DNA of 64,000 nucleotides from Cognaticolwellia beringensis (GTDB lineage Bacteria; Pseudomonadota; Gammaproteobacteria; Enterobacterales; Alteromonadaceae). The DNA is taken from the NCBI RefSeq assembly GCF_002076895.1, contig NZ_CP020465.1, positions 4,588,001 through 4,652,000 on the forward strand. Reading direction: 5' to 3'. This document shows positions 26,621 through 34,871 of this stretch, in pieces. Positions within the stretch are counted from its first letter, which is position 1. Every line of letters begins with the position of its first letter. Under the pieces are notes generated by a model. It saw nothing but the letters and a program-made list of their open reading frames with translations. It was not told the DNA's origin and made no database searches. The translations under genes and the position numbers were made by a program.

Positions 26621-26843
26621 ACTTAGGAGATATTTTCAATTTTCTCATGGTTCTTACGAACTCAGATACACCCCAAACGCCGGAGCTAATTAAACCCACT
26701 TGCCAAATTCCGATTGAATTTACACCAAAATCACTGGAGTAAATAGCAAGCCCAATGAGCTTACCTATTTGAAAAATACCAGCTAGAGATGCGATTAAAC
26801 AAATGACTAACAAGAACCACTTTGAAAAATTTGATTGATGCAC
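26589..26843 (-). CDS. Small membrane protein (cassette)
   Basis: Encodes 84 aa with two helices (residues 9-34 and 43-62) and a charged C-terminal tail. The start is GTG, 7 nt after AAGGAG. The stop lies well inside the attC, so the tail (ISPKYNDKKINKDT) is encoded by attC DNA. No family is recognised. Confidence 0.55.
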   Translation of the reverse strand: MHQSNFSKWFLLVICLIASLAGIFQIGKLIGLAIYSSDFGVNSIGIWQVGLISSGVWGVSEFVRTMRKLKISPKYNDKKINKDT

Positions 26844-26863
26844 GATAAGGCTCCTTAAAACGT

Positions 26864-26962
26864 GTACAACTAGCTCCTACTAAAACGAAAAAATATAATT
26901 GGCCAACAAGTTGAACAGAGTGAAAACAGCCAACTGTATTTCTCGATTTGAAAGTCTTATAT
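26864..26962 (-). repeat. attC site 22
   Basis: Outer core GTACAAC, inner TTGGCCAACAAGTTGAACAGAGTG and AGCCAACTGTATT, end CTTATAT. Confidence 0.75.
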
Positions 26963-27337
26963 TTTTGTGGGTGCAGCGAATTGAAACTCTTTTATGACAT
27001 ATACTGGTGTTTTTTTAGAATTAAACTCAGTGTTTACATAGTGAGTTTCTTTTATTGCAAGTAATGCAAATTTATCCCAGCCACCTTTGGACTCAATAAC
27101 TAATGGATTAAATACCTCTCCATTAGAATCAATCAAAATTTTAACTTTTACAAATCCAGATTCTTGTGGTGGAGTAAAACCATTACTAAACGTTATACTA
27201 TTTTGTGTTGGAACCCAGTACTTTTGAAGCTCATGCATTTTTATTGTTACAGGAGGTTCATTAAGTAATTCCTTACTTTTAGAACTACACCCTACAATGA
27301 AAATAACCATTAATAACAACAAACTTAAACGTTTCAT
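26957..27337 (-). CDS. Lipoprotein with TonB C-terminal-like domain (cassette)
   Basis: Encodes 126 aa from MKRLSLLLLMVIFIVGCSS, with lipobox IVGC. SGFVKVKILIDSNGEVFNPLVIESKGGWDKFALLAIKE has the V.V.F.I...G.v.n..v..S......A..a pattern of the TonB/TolA C-terminal domain. Such free-standing lipoproteins occur in gammaproteobacteria without a known role. GGAGTTCAT precedes the ATG, and the longer frame upstream reads through non-coding leader. Confidence 0.7.
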   Translation of the reverse strand: MKRLSLLLLMVIFIVGCSSKSKELLNEPPVTIKMHELQKYWVPTQNSITFSNGFTPPQESGFVKVKILIDSNGEVFNPLVIESKGGWDKFALLAIKETHYVNTEFNSKKTPVYVIKEFQFAAPTKI

Positions 27338-27356
27338 ATGAACTCCTTGTGAAAAA

Positions 27357-27454
27357 ATATAACGCCTCAATAACAGGTAAAAAATAGTTGGTTAAAATGT
27401 AGAGGAACGAAAAAACACAGGCTGTTTTTGTCCTAGTTAATTTGCTTGTTAGCC
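27357..27454 (-). repeat. attC site 21
   Basis: Outer cores ATATAAC and GTTAGCC; inner TTGGTTAAAATGTAGAGGAACG. Confidence 0.88.
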
Positions 27455-27458
27455 GTAT

Positions 27459-27758
27459 TTAACGCTGTAAAAGAAATCTGCGTAAATCTAGCTCTTGTCG
27501 CATTACATGTAAAATATAAACCTTGTCACTTTCAGTTTTATAGAAAATACGACACGGATTAACAATAACTTCTCGGTAGTTTAAGTTAATTAGCTCAGCA
27601 GGTCTTTTACCTGATTCTGGATAGCTTTCTAGTCTTGATACTTTATCAAATACTTTTTGTACCAATTTTTGAGCCGCAATTAGATTACTTAAAGCAATAT
27701 ATTCAGCAACATCATTTAGATCATCAAGAGCTGGAGATGTCCATATTACTTCAGCCAT
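27459..27758 (-). CDS. RelE/ParE-family toxin (cassette)
   Basis: Encodes 99 aa. The ParE/RelE fold is shown by VIWTSPALDDLNDVAEYIA, VSRLESYPESGKRPAEL, YREVIVNPCRIFYKTESDKVYILHVMRQ and the basic C-terminus RRFLLQR. It overlaps the upstream antitoxin gene by 13 nt. ParE members inhibit gyrase and RelE members cleave mRNA; sequence alone does not settle which applies. Confidence 0.9.
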   Translation of the reverse strand: MAEVIWTSPALDDLNDVAEYIALSNLIAAQKLVQKVFDKVSRLESYPESGKRPAELINLNYREVIVNPCRIFYKTESDKVYILHVMRQELDLRRFLLQR

Positions 27759-28003
27759 TTACTCATTTTCTCTTTGGCTTCTTGATTAGATAATAAATGG
27801 CCATTTTTAATAGCTTGTTCACCGCGAGCTACACCTTCAAGGATTGCTATTCGTTGTTGCATGAATTCATAATCATCAACATCAACTAAATAAGCAGATG
27901 GTTGACCATGTTCAGTAATTAACACAGGTTCTTTTGAAATGTGAAGATCAGCTAATATTTTGGTAGCTTGGCGTTTAAGGGTCGTAACTAGCTCAACTCT
28001 CAT
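27746..28003 (-). CDS. Phd/YefM-family antitoxin (cassette)
   Basis: Encodes 85 aa. TTLKRQATKILADLHISKEPVLITEHGQPSAYLVDVDDY is the DNA-binding N-terminal domain; the C-terminal NQEAKEKMSKWLK would wrap the toxin. The ATG and an upstream AT-rich stretch suggest its own promoter, as is usual for toxin-antitoxin cassettes. It is translated first and its 3' end overlaps the toxin start. Confidence 0.9.
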   Translation of the reverse strand: MRVELVTTLKRQATKILADLHISKEPVLITEHGQPSAYLVDVDDYEFMQQRIAILEGVARGEQAIKNGHLLSNQEAKEKMSKWLK

Positions 28004-28072
28004 AAAAAATCCTATTTAGAGCTAAAAAAAGTATCACTATAGTAGCACAATAGCCAGAGGTTACAAATATAC

Positions 28073-28163
28073 ACATAACGCGGTGCGTAATAGTTTGCTA
28101 AAATGTGAAACGAAGTGGAGCCGAGCAAACTGTTATGAATCCGAATTTAATACCTTGTTATAA
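28073..28163 (-). repeat. attC site 20
   Basis: Outer cores ACATAAC and GTTATAA; inner TTTGCTAAAATGTGAAACGAAGTGGAGCCGAGCAAAC, the same subclass as site 10. Confidence 0.85.
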
Positions 28164-28451
28164 CTCAACATTATCCGAACTTAGCAACTGACGACTATTA
28201 CGTAATGTTAGTATTTTAATCTCTTTTTCAATTTTATAGATAATGCGATAACTACCAAATACTATTTCACGATAATTTGAACCTAACAACTCCGGAACTT
28301 CTCGACCTAACTCTGGTTGAGAACCAAGTAAATCAGTCCGATCAAAAACATCATTTACCCATTTATCAGCTGCCTATGGTTTATCAAGAGCTATGAATTT
28401 GGCAGCAGCCTCTAGTTTTTCTAATGCTAAAGGAGACCAAACTACTTTCAA
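28158..28451 (-). pseudogene. ParE-like toxin with in-frame amber stop
   Basis: The frame encodes 97 residues of a ParE-type toxin (VVWSPLALEKLEAAAKFIALDKP, then ADKWVNDVFDRTDLLG, REIVFGSYRIIYKIEKEIKILTLRNSRQL). It is interrupted by TAG at codon 26 (28374-28376). The start would be TTG, overlapping the antitoxin TGA by 3 nt. Everything else is intact, so a single-base change may have disarmed the toxin. Confidence 0.85.
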
Positions 28452-28729
28452 GGTTTAATGCTCTTCAAAATCTGTGCGCGGGCATCTGAATTAGAAACAC
28501 CTAATCCAGCAGAAAGCTGTGCTTCTGCTTTTTGTATTTCTTCGAGTAATTCAATTTTTTCCTGCATAGATTCATACTCTGCCACATCTACAACGACAGC
28601 CACACCTTTTCCCCTTTGGGTAATGACAATTGGCCTTCTTGTTTCATTAATTTGACGAATAAATGATGCAGCTCCAGCCCTAAAGTCTGAAAGAGGCTGT
28701 ATATCTTTATCAAAGTGAAGTCTACTCAT
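28448..28729 (-). CDS. Phd/YefM-family antitoxin, partner of a dead toxin (cassette)
   Basis: Encodes 93 aa from MSRLHFDKDIQPLSDF; an upstream in-frame ATG adds 21 hydrophobic residues that run through the promoter. FRAGAASFIRQINETRRPIVITQRGKGVAVVVDVAEYES is the Phd/YefM domain. Upstream, ATGGTACAAAGTATAGTA-like sequence on the plus strand forms a short inverted repeat around 28740-28770 (GTACTTTTTATGGTACAAAG), a possible operator. The antitoxin remains intact and could neutralise related toxins. Confidence 0.87.
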   Translation of the reverse strand: MSRLHFDKDIQPLSDFRAGAASFIRQINETRRPIVITQRGKGVAVVVDVAEYESMQEKIELLEEIQKAEAQLSAGLGVSNSDARAQILKSIKP

Positions 28730-28807
28730 GATGATACCTTTAGTTGTACTTTTTATGGTACAAAGTATAGTAAAACAGAGCAGCAAGTACAAGGCTTTGG
28801 ATTTCAG

Positions 28808-28909
28808 TTATAACGCCATTTTGAGCGGCAAATTATAGTTGGCTAAAATAAGTGAGGCACGAACAAAAAGCCAACTGTAATTTGTCCTACTTGAAAACCC
28901 TTGTTAGGT
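28808..28909 (-). repeat. attC site 19
   Basis: Outer cores TTATAAC and GTTAGGT; inner TTGGCTAAAATAAGTGAGGCACGAAC. Confidence 0.9.
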
Positions 28910-28916
28910 TTCGGCA

Positions 28917-29918
28917 TTACAATACCAAAATTTTTTTAGGTATTTCATATTTATAATCACTAAAAAACCTATCCAATTCATAGTCAGACATTCTGCTTAA
29001 AGTCACCCTTAACATATACCCGCCATGAACAACTCCATTTTTTATCGCCATCCAATCTGACACATCATCAAATACGGCTGTATATTTTTGACCAAAACTC
29101 ACATGCAATGCATCTACAGGCTGGTTACCTATTTCGCCAACGATCTTATTATTCAAGTACCTTATATTGCCTAACCATATATGTTCACGAGTACCATCAC
29201 CTACAGGTATTGCGACTTTCACCATTAATTCAATATTCTCACTCCTTAATTCTTGTGTTTTTTTCAATAGGTTAGGAAGCGTTTTTCTTGCTTGAGACAT
29301 TGCCTCAAGCATTTTTGGATCTTCATGTGCAAAAAACTCATTAGCTGTCGGATTTGCTTGTAAATAATTACAGTATGGGCTTTTTTTGAGCATGGGTTCA
29401 CACAAACGAAACCTAATTTCTCTAGCGTATCTAGCTAACTCTGGCATAGGACTATTATTCATAAAATCCGTACCCAATTTACTTTCTTCGATCTCTTCGT
29501 TTGAAAAACGAAGAAAACCTTCAAAATTTAATAACTCTTCTGGCGTTAATAAACTTGAATTAAGTTCAATCGAGTCTTTAATAAACTTAGTATGTAGCTG
29601 TACTTTTACTATAACTTGAGAAATATCTGAATCTTTTTCAAATTCAAAAGCTAAAAATTCAATTTGATGAAAATCATCAACTAACTGCTCTAAAGTGTGT
29701 AATCTTCTATGATCACTCTCAATCTTCTTTTCAGCCTTTATATTTTGTTCGGAGTACTCGATATAAATAGAAAAAAAGGCAGTAATTAGAGCAAAAAAGG
29801 CAACTGCCCACCCTGATACTGTAATTCGTTTTATCCCGCTCTTTGATGAATCCCAAGTCTCTCCCTTAATAGCAATGATTGCTGTAACAAGAGCTGTGAT
29901 GATTAAAATATACTTCAT
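28917..29918 (-). CDS. Membrane protein with C-terminal DUF2314 domain (cassette)
   Basis: Encodes 333 aa from MKYILIITALVTA. Two N-terminal helices (residues 2-19 and 33-54) are followed by a charged, probably coiled region (residues 55-100) and a helical middle part. The C-terminal 90 residues match DUF2314: MVKVAIPVGDGTREHIWLGN, GEIGNQPVDALHVSFGQ, VFDDVSDWMAIKNG and HGGYMLRVTLSR. DUF2314 has no known function. The fusion to a membrane anchor and helical module is unusual among short cassettes and is a candidate signalling or defence protein by architecture only. Confidence 0.75.
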   Translation of the reverse strand: MKYILIITALVTAIIAIKGETWDSSKSGIKRITVSGWAVAFFALITAFFSIYIEYSEQNIKAEKKIESDHRRLHTLEQLVDDFHQIEFLAFEFEKDSDISQVIVKVQLHTKFIKDSIELNSSLLTPEELLNFEGFLRFSNEEIEESKLGTDFMNNSPMPELARYAREIRFRLCEPMLKKSPYCNYLQANPTANEFFAHEDPKMLEAMSQARKTLPNLLKKTQELRSENIELMVKVAIPVGDGTREHIWLGNIRYLNNKIVGEIGNQPVDALHVSFGQKYTAVFDDVSDWMAIKNGVVHGGYMLRVTLSRMSDYELDRFFSDYKYEIPKKILVL

Positions 29919-29923
29919 TAGAA

Positions 29924-30018
29924 ACCTAACGCCCATATTAACGGGCTAAATAATACTGGCTAAAATGTCGACGAAGGAGCACAGCCAGCGTTATGTGTCC
30001 CGTTGAATTGCTTATATT
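29924..30018 (-). repeat. attC site 18
   Basis: Outer core ACCTAAC and end GCTTATAT; inner CTGGCTAAAATGTCGACGAAGGAGCACAGCCAG. Confidence 0.85.
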
Positions 30019-30823
30019 TGCTTTAACTCAAGACTATAATAATCACTATTTTTTTCGGCTTTCCAAATATCTAGATAACCCACAGAACAAGAATAAGCTC
30101 CTTGAACATCAGATTTAGTAACATTAGATTTAGTAACATTAGAAGATAAGCCTAATAAACAATTATTAATACAACTAGGATTCAACCTCATTACATATAT
30201 AGTTTTTGGATTGAGGCTTAGTTTTGCCAGTTCTATCGTAAAAGATAACCGCTCTGCTGGAACAGTGATTTCAAATAAGTTAATAGTGTAGGGTTCAGAG
30301 TCATCTGCTTTTAATGAATGAGGGGAAGAAATTATATTGTTTCTTATACTAGAATTATGAACCTGTTTTATATTTTTTATAATTACTCTGTCAGACTGCT
30401 CAAGCCTGAGAATAACTCTATGCTATTGTTCATAAATCCATTCATCACTTTTTTGCATGAATACTTCAAATAAAACTTTATCAGCACCTTCTACAGCAAT
30501 ACTTGAGTAATCATAATCGAATTTATCATTTCGGTAACGCAGACCTTTTCGATATGACACTGGACGGGTATACCTTCACAAGGAGATAACTCTTCTCCCC
30601 AAGAAAAACTTATTGCAGAGGCTTTTTTAAAAAAATTCTGAAAAATTGATTCAAAACTAGAGAAATAAGCAATACCAGCAACAATACCTTTATGTTCATT
30701 TTCATAATGAGAAAAACTAATATCACCGTATTGAGGATCTTGTAACATTGGTTCATCAAAGTTAGATGCTAAATCATCTAAGCTTTTACTGTAAAAAGAA
30801 GCTTCAAAGTTGATTCCTGCCCC
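30012..30823 (-). pseudogene. Frameshifted and stop-interrupted cassette gene of unknown function
   Basis: Reading the minus strand gives one protein of about 270 residues if two lesions are repaired. The first frame covers SLDDLASNFDEPMLQDPQYGD to CEGIPVQ, then a single-base loss near 30560 moves to a frame reading VSYRKGLRYRNDKFDYDYSS to DEWIYEQ. A TAG at 30423-30425 follows, and the same frame continues HRVILRLEQSDRVIIK to SLELKQI and a stop at 30012. A short internal repeat, NVTKSNVTKSDV, is visible. No family is recognised and no clear start codon remains. Confidence 0.7.
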
Positions 30824-30827
30824 GCAA

Positions 30828-30928
30828 ATATAACGCCCAAATAATGGGAAAATATCAGTTGGTTAAAATTAGCGACGCTGGAGCAAAAACCAACTGTGAT
30901 TATGTCCTGATTAATTTGCTTGTTAGGT
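30828..30928 (-). repeat. attC site 17
   Basis: Outer cores ATATAAC and GTTAGGT; inner TTGGTTAAAATTAGCGACGCTGGAGCAAAAACCAAC. Confidence 0.9.
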
Positions 30929-30938
30929 TACACTTTAC

Positions 30939-31358
30939 TCATAAGGTTGCCCATTGTTGTTTTAAACCAACTAAATGGACAATACCAAATGATAAGCAAA
31001 TTACTGAACTCCATACCCAAAATTCAGGTGAGCGCCCCATGGGTGAACTTATGAAAAAGAAACCGGCAATGCCACGCACTAAATAAATTAGTGTAATAAG
31101 GATGAGAGCTAAGCGTATAAAAGGCAAACGGTAAATAATACCTGCCGCTGAGAATGCATAAAGCGACCAAATAGAAAGAATAACGACAATTGCACTAGTT
31201 ATAAGCGTGGGTTGAATACTACCTCGATCTGCGAGCACTGCCATTTGTTCACCTGCACCAAAAAAACGATACCAAGGTGCGCCATAATAAATACAACCTA
31301 AATGCAGTATTGCAACAATAGCACTCAAAGTACCCGCAATAATGAGAAAAATGTTCAT
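30939..31358 (-). CDS. Four-helix inner-membrane protein (cassette)
   Basis: Encodes 139 aa with four hydrophobic helices and conserved-looking polar positions: HLGCIYYGAPWYRFFGAGEQM between helices 1 and 2, LVRGIAGFFF and SPMGRSPEFWVWSSVICL before helix 4. The function is unknown. A decayed homologue lies outside the array at 8170-8630, so the family occurs both as a cassette and in the chromosome. A GGAGG lies 12 nt before the ATG. Confidence 0.7.
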   Translation of the reverse strand: MNIFLIIAGTLSAIVAILHLGCIYYGAPWYRFFGAGEQMAVLADRGSIQPTLITSAIVVILSIWSLYAFSAAGIIYRLPFIRLALILITLIYLVRGIAGFFFISSPMGRSPEFWVWSSVICLSFGIVHLVGLKQQWATL

Positions 31359-31376
31359 ATGTTGATGAAACCTCCG

Positions 31377-31395
31377 TTTGATATTATTGTTAGGT
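31377..31395 (-). repeat. attC remnant (site 16)
   Basis: Only the right outer block remains: TTTGATATTATTGTTAGGT, comparable to TTGATTTGCTTGTTAGGT at intact sites. The rest of this attC has been deleted, tying the kinase cassette to the four-helix protein cassette. Confidence 0.5.
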
Positions 31396-31399
31396 GCAT

Positions 31400-31900
31400 T
31401 TATACATTAAGCATTTCAATAAGCTTTTGAATTGATCGCTCAGGTGTCTCACCAGCAGTATCAATTGAGATTATTTCTGAATCCCAAGGTTGATACTCTC
31501 TTGCTTCTACACTTTCCCAAGTTGGTAAAACTAAACCTGTAACAGGAGAAACACGGCTCTCTACTCTAATTTTATGCTCAATTTTGTTAGAACAACTAAT
31601 TTCTATATTAATGAATTTTGCGCCAGAATTAATAGCTGTTTGCTCCCATTCAACTCTAGATTCATAAACAGAGTTACATGAGTCGCCAACGACATTGAGT
31701 CCCTGTATTAAATTATCTGAAGCCAACCTATAAGCTATTTGATAGCCCTCAGAATAAATAGCTATATCACAGATATCTTTCAGGGATTGTTCAATAGTAT
31801 CAACTCGTAAATACGACGCTCCAAGACGTTTACTTAAAAGTGTCGCTAAAGTACTTTTTCCAGCTCCTGGCAATCCTGAAAATATATAAAGTGTTGCCAT
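31400..31900 (-). CDS. P-loop kinase/ATPase (cassette)
   Basis: Encodes 166 aa from MATLYIFSG. The Walker A motif GLPGAGKST sits at the N-terminus, followed by LGASYLRVDTIEQSLKD (nucleoside-kinase-like Asp) and an Arg-rich lid region IRVESRVSPVTGLVLPTW. It resembles small AAA_33/adenylylsulfate-kinase-like phosphotransferases, some of which phosphorylate antibiotics or nucleosides. The substrate is unknown. Eight upstream codons in frame are judged leader. Confidence 0.8.
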   Translation of the reverse strand: MATLYIFSGLPGAGKSTLATLLSKRLGASYLRVDTIEQSLKDICDIAIYSEGYQIAYRLASDNLIQGLNVVGDSCNSVYESRVEWEQTAINSGAKFINIEISCSNKIEHKIRVESRVSPVTGLVLPTWESVEAREYQPWDSEIISIDTAGETPERSIQKLIEMLNV

Positions 31901-31911
31901 ACTAGATTTGC

Positions 31912-32006
31912 ACCTAACGCCCATTCAAGAGGCTGATAATAGTTTGCTAAAATATTGAGGAACTAAAACAGCAAACTGTTTTAGTTCTGCTTGAGTGGCT
32001 TATTAT
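31912..32006 (-). repeat. attC site 15
   Basis: Outer core ACCTAAC; inner TTTGCTAAAATATTGAGGAAC and CAGCAAACTG; degenerate end GCTTATTAT. Confidence 0.85.
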
Positions 32007-33138
32007 AAGCCACTGATACAACATTGTTTTTAGGCTTTAAACCAAACAAAAACCTTAAAAAATTTGATGGTTTAATAATAAACCAACAAATTACGGTGGT
32101 AACTAAAAAAGATAAAGCGAAAAGAGAAATAACCTTTAACAATATTGGTGCTTGCCATGCGATGACATAATAGCCTATTACCACAATTACGGTTTGATGA
32201 AATATATAAAAAGGGTAGATTAACTCGTTACTAAGGCTTACCCATTTGGGTGTTTTTGTAAAATAGAATTGCGCATAACCTAAAATAGTTAAGAATGCAG
32301 ACCATGCAACTAAACAACAAACCAACCACCAAATAGACCTACGCAAATCTAGTGACAAGTACTCACTCAAGTCAGGGGAGTAATAATAAGAATAAAAAAG
32401 TATTGTGCTAAATACTAACAACAGTAAATTATAAAATCGTTGGTCATATATTGCTTGCCAAATAATGTTACTACGAACAAAAAGCATACCCGCAATAAAA
32501 AAGAAAAAATAGAAAGCTGAGGAAGATAAATTTTCTATCTTTTTATCTTCACTTGGAAAAGTTAACGAAAAATACACTTTTATTATTATGAGTAATGTTA
32601 CAAGTAGATACAGCCCTATTTTGTGTTTTGACAATTTTTGTACAAAGTTAATTATTGATGCACCTAAAGGCGAGCTAAATAATTTGTTTAATGGGATAGC
32701 AAGCAAGAAAAATACAAAGAGATACTCTATAAACCAAAGATGATTAGTTTCGAATTTTAATGCAAGAGATGGGTATTCTCGCCAAAATGATTGCATCTCA
32801 ACAATATTTTCCATGTAAATTTGCGGAGGAATCACTAACAAAGAGCCAATCAAAAGGGGAATAAATAACCTTAGAAATTTGTCTTTGACAAATTTCACTA
32901 CAGTTACCTTTGATAGCAAGATAACAGAGCCAACACCTGAAATGAAGAATAGGATTGGCAGTCTAAATTGTTCAAAATAAACCATTATATCATCAAGAAC
33001 TTTGCTCGAATCGTTATTCATAATGTGCCAACCATCTCCATTAAAGGGCATGCACACATGATGAAGGAATACTGCAAAAATCAATATCACTCGTAACCAA
33101 TCTAATTCGGAAAACCTTACAGTGTTTTTCAATTCCAT
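31981..33138 (-). CDS. Acyltransferase 3 family membrane protein, OpgC-like (cassette)
   Basis: Encodes 385 aa with about ten transmembrane helices. ELDWLRVILIFAVFLHHVCMP carries the Arg and His typical of acyltransferase_3 proteins; FRLPILFFISGVGSVILL and HLWFIEYLFVFFLLA are further signatures. Members transfer acetyl or succinyl groups to sugars of LPS, exopolysaccharide or periplasmic glucans (OpgC/MdoC). It is one of the largest cassettes, and its last codons lie in the attC. The target sugar cannot be inferred. Confidence 0.85.
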   Translation of the reverse strand: MELKNTVRFSELDWLRVILIFAVFLHHVCMPFNGDGWHIMNNDSSKVLDDIMVYFEQFRLPILFFISGVGSVILLSKVTVVKFVKDKFLRLFIPLLIGSLLVIPPQIYMENIVEMQSFWREYPSLALKFETNHLWFIEYLFVFFLLAIPLNKLFSSPLGASIINFVQKLSKHKIGLYLLVTLLIIIKVYFSLTFPSEDKKIENLSSSAFYFFFFIAGMLFVRSNIIWQAIYDQRFYNLLLLVFSTILFYSYYYSPDLSEYLSLDLRRSIWWLVCCLVAWSAFLTILGYAQFYFTKTPKWVSLSNELIYPFYIFHQTVIVVIGYYVIAWQAPILLKVISLFALSFLVTTVICWFIIKPSNFLRFLFGLKPKNNVVSVAYNKPLKQN

Positions 33139-33180
33139 TTGATAACCTTAAAATTTATCGGGTGCCATAATTTACGTGGC

Positions 33181-33278
33181 TTATAACGCACGAATAATGG
33201 GCAAAAAATTGTTGGCTAAAATGTTGAGGAACGAAAACAGCAAACTGATTTTTGTCCTTATTAATTAGCTTTTTAGGC
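33181..33278 (-). repeat. attC site 14
   Basis: Outer core TTATAAC; inner TTGGCTAAAATGTTGAGGAACG; end TTTTAGGC instead of GTTAGGC. Confidence 0.85.
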
Positions 33279-33731
33279 ATTACTTGCTATAAAATCTGAA
33301 GCGCTAAAATTACTTTTAAAAGTAAATGCATATGATGTATCACCATTATTTCTAAGAAACTCTAACTTTTCAACCGCTTCTTCCACTGTTGGAATATGGT
33401 CTTTTGGTACCCACCATAAAACATAACTGTCATCAGGAATGTTATGGAACCATTCTTTTTTACGGCGAAGAAAATCACGGTGGTGAGTTCTGAACATAAA
33501 GTTTTTGAGTGCTTCTATAGAATCCCAAACTGACATGTTTACGATTATATCGGGATCTGAGAAAGCTGTAATATCGGTTGCGTCTCCACTTTCATCTTGC
33601 AGTCGCCAAATAAAACCCGAACTTGATTCCGCCAGTTTATTTACTGGTTCCAAATTATCAACGAACTCTTTAATTTCAGGAGACTCTAAAGAGTATTTAG
33701 CTTTAGCTATATTTAATTGTGCAAGATGCAT
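33273..33731 (-). CDS. DUF3291 family protein (cassette)
   Basis: Encodes 152 aa. MHLAQLNIAKAKYSLESPEIKEFVDNLEPVNKLAE and SGFIWRLQDESGDATDI fit DUF3291, a ferredoxin-like fold related to antibiotic-biosynthesis monooxygenases. VNMSVWDSIEALKNFMFRTHHRDFLRRKKEWF is the most typical stretch. The activity is unknown; it is cytoplasmic. GGAGGATCCATATG marks the start. Confidence 0.85.
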   Translation of the reverse strand: MHLAQLNIAKAKYSLESPEIKEFVDNLEPVNKLAESSSGFIWRLQDESGDATDITAFSDPDIIVNMSVWDSIEALKNFMFRTHHRDFLRRKKEWFHNIPDDSYVLWWVPKDHIPTVEEAVEKLEFLRNNGDTSYAFTFKSNFSASDFIASNA

Positions 33732-33747
33732 ATGGATCCTCCGTGCT

Positions 33748-33848
33748 GCCTAACGCCTAATTAACAGGTAAAAAGTAGTTGGCTAAAATTAGCGACGTAG
33801 GAGTAAAAAGCCAACTGTTTTTTGTCCTGCTTGAGTGACTTGTTAGCT
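33748..33848 (-). repeat. attC site 13
   Basis: Outer cores GCCTAAC and GTTAGCT; inner TTGGCTAAAATTAGCGACGTAGGAGTA. Confidence 0.92.
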
Positions 33849-33853
33849 TTACA

Positions 33854-34150
33854 CTACGAGTATATTGCCAAGTTTTCCTTGCTGAGTATGTAAGATGAAA
33901 CTTTATAGTAAACAGAAAACCAGCCTAATACAGCCAGAATAACTGCTAAATTATATTCTTGAAGAATCGGAACATAAAATATCAATGTAATTATTAACGC
34001 TAAATATAAAAAAACAGTAGCCCAAAAGAACTTTGAGCTAATAAGTTTCAATCTCACATTACAATTGGGACATTTAAAATAAAATGGGAATGCTGATAAA
34101 GAAAAACTGAACACATCTATTTTTTGTTCACAACTAGTACACTTACTCAT
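33854..34150 (-). CDS. Zinc-ribbon membrane protein (cassette)
   Basis: Encodes 98 aa. CTSCEQKID and FKCPNCNVRL give a four-Cys zinc ribbon (residues 4-35), followed by two membrane helices. The architecture resembles small envelope proteins with a cytoplasmic zinc ribbon. The function is unknown. AAGGAAG lies 5 nt before the ATG. Confidence 0.7.
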   Translation of the reverse strand: MSKCTSCEQKIDVFSFSLSAFPFYFKCPNCNVRLKLISSKFFWATVFLYLALIITLIFYVPILQEYNLAVILAVLGWFSVYYKVSSYILSKENLAIYS

Positions 34151-34164
34151 AAACTTCCTTGTAA

Positions 34165-34256
34165 AGCTAACGCCCCACTAAGAGGCAAATAATAGTTGGC
34201 TATAATCGCGAAGCGATGGCCAACTGTTATTTTTCCGTTTGAGCAACTTGTTATAT
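34165..34256 (-). repeat. attC site 12
   Basis: Outer cores AGCTAAC and GTTATAT; inner TTGGCTATAATCGCGAAGCGATGGCCAAC, slightly shorter than the class average. Confidence 0.88.
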
Positions 34257-34259
34257 TTT

Positions 34260-34553
34260 TTATACCACTGCAAAATTTACTGAGTGGACATTGGTTAAGT
34301 TTATTTGTTGCTTAGCATGCCAAAGATCATAATTATCTTGCATTGATAACCAACTCTCAGGAGTTCTTCCTATTGCTTTAGACAAGCGCAGTGCCATTTC
34401 GGGAGAGATGGCACTTTGACCTTTAAGAACTCGATTTAAAGTAGATGATGCTACATCTAATTGTTTAGCCAGATAGCGACAGCTAAAACCAGCAGGCTCC
34501 AAATAAACATCGTAAATGAACTCCCCTGGGTGCGGTGGATTATGCATAGTCAT
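34260..34553 (-). CDS. higA: HigA-type antitoxin (cassette)
   Basis: Encodes 97 aa. HPGEFIYDVYLEPAGFSCRYLAKQLDVASSTLNRVLKG is the XRE-type helix-turn-helix of VapI/HigA antitoxins; ALRLSKAIGRTPESWLSMQ follows as in the family. It overlaps the toxin stop by one base in a TAATG arrangement, the usual higB-higA order with the toxin first. Confidence 0.95.
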   Translation of the reverse strand: MTMHNPPHPGEFIYDVYLEPAGFSCRYLAKQLDVASSTLNRVLKGQSAISPEMALRLSKAIGRTPESWLSMQDNYDLWHAKQQINLTNVHSVNFAVV

Positions 34554-34831
34554 TAGTGATATTCCTCATAGTTTAGAATGAAAGCATTGCCATCGATAAA
34601 CTCGAAAGTAATGCGCCAGTTACCGTTTACAGTTATAGACCAAATCCCATCTCTATTACCTTTTAAAGGATGTAATTTAAAACCGGGCAAATTGATATCA
34701 TCAATTTCTTGAGCGGTATCTATTGCGGCTAGTTGCATACGTAATTTACGTTGATGCTTTGCCTGAATACCTGAGATATTTCCAGTTTGGAAGTACTTCT
34801 TGAGGCCTTTGTGTTTAAAAGATTTAATCAT
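34553..34831 (-). CDS. higB: HigB-type toxin (cassette)
   Basis: Encodes 92 aa. MIKSFKHKGLKKYFQTGNISGI and LPGFKLHPLKGNRDGIWSITVNGNWRITFEF are standard for HigB, a ribosome-dependent mRNA endonuclease of the RelE superfamily. It is full length and intact. HigBA modules are frequent in chromosomal integrons, where they are thought to stabilise the array. Confidence 0.95.
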   Translation of the reverse strand: MIKSFKHKGLKKYFQTGNISGIQAKHQRKLRMQLAAIDTAQEIDDINLPGFKLHPLKGNRDGIWSITVNGNWRITFEFIDGNAFILNYEEYH

Positions 34832-34871
34832 GCAACAAGTGTAGCGTGATGCGCATCAGTTATCGATAAAA

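Noticed and set aside
30844..31086. Plus-strand frame of 80 codons over an attC site
   Set aside because: It covers attC site 17 and the antisense of the four-helix protein gene; there is no ribosome-binding site or family support.
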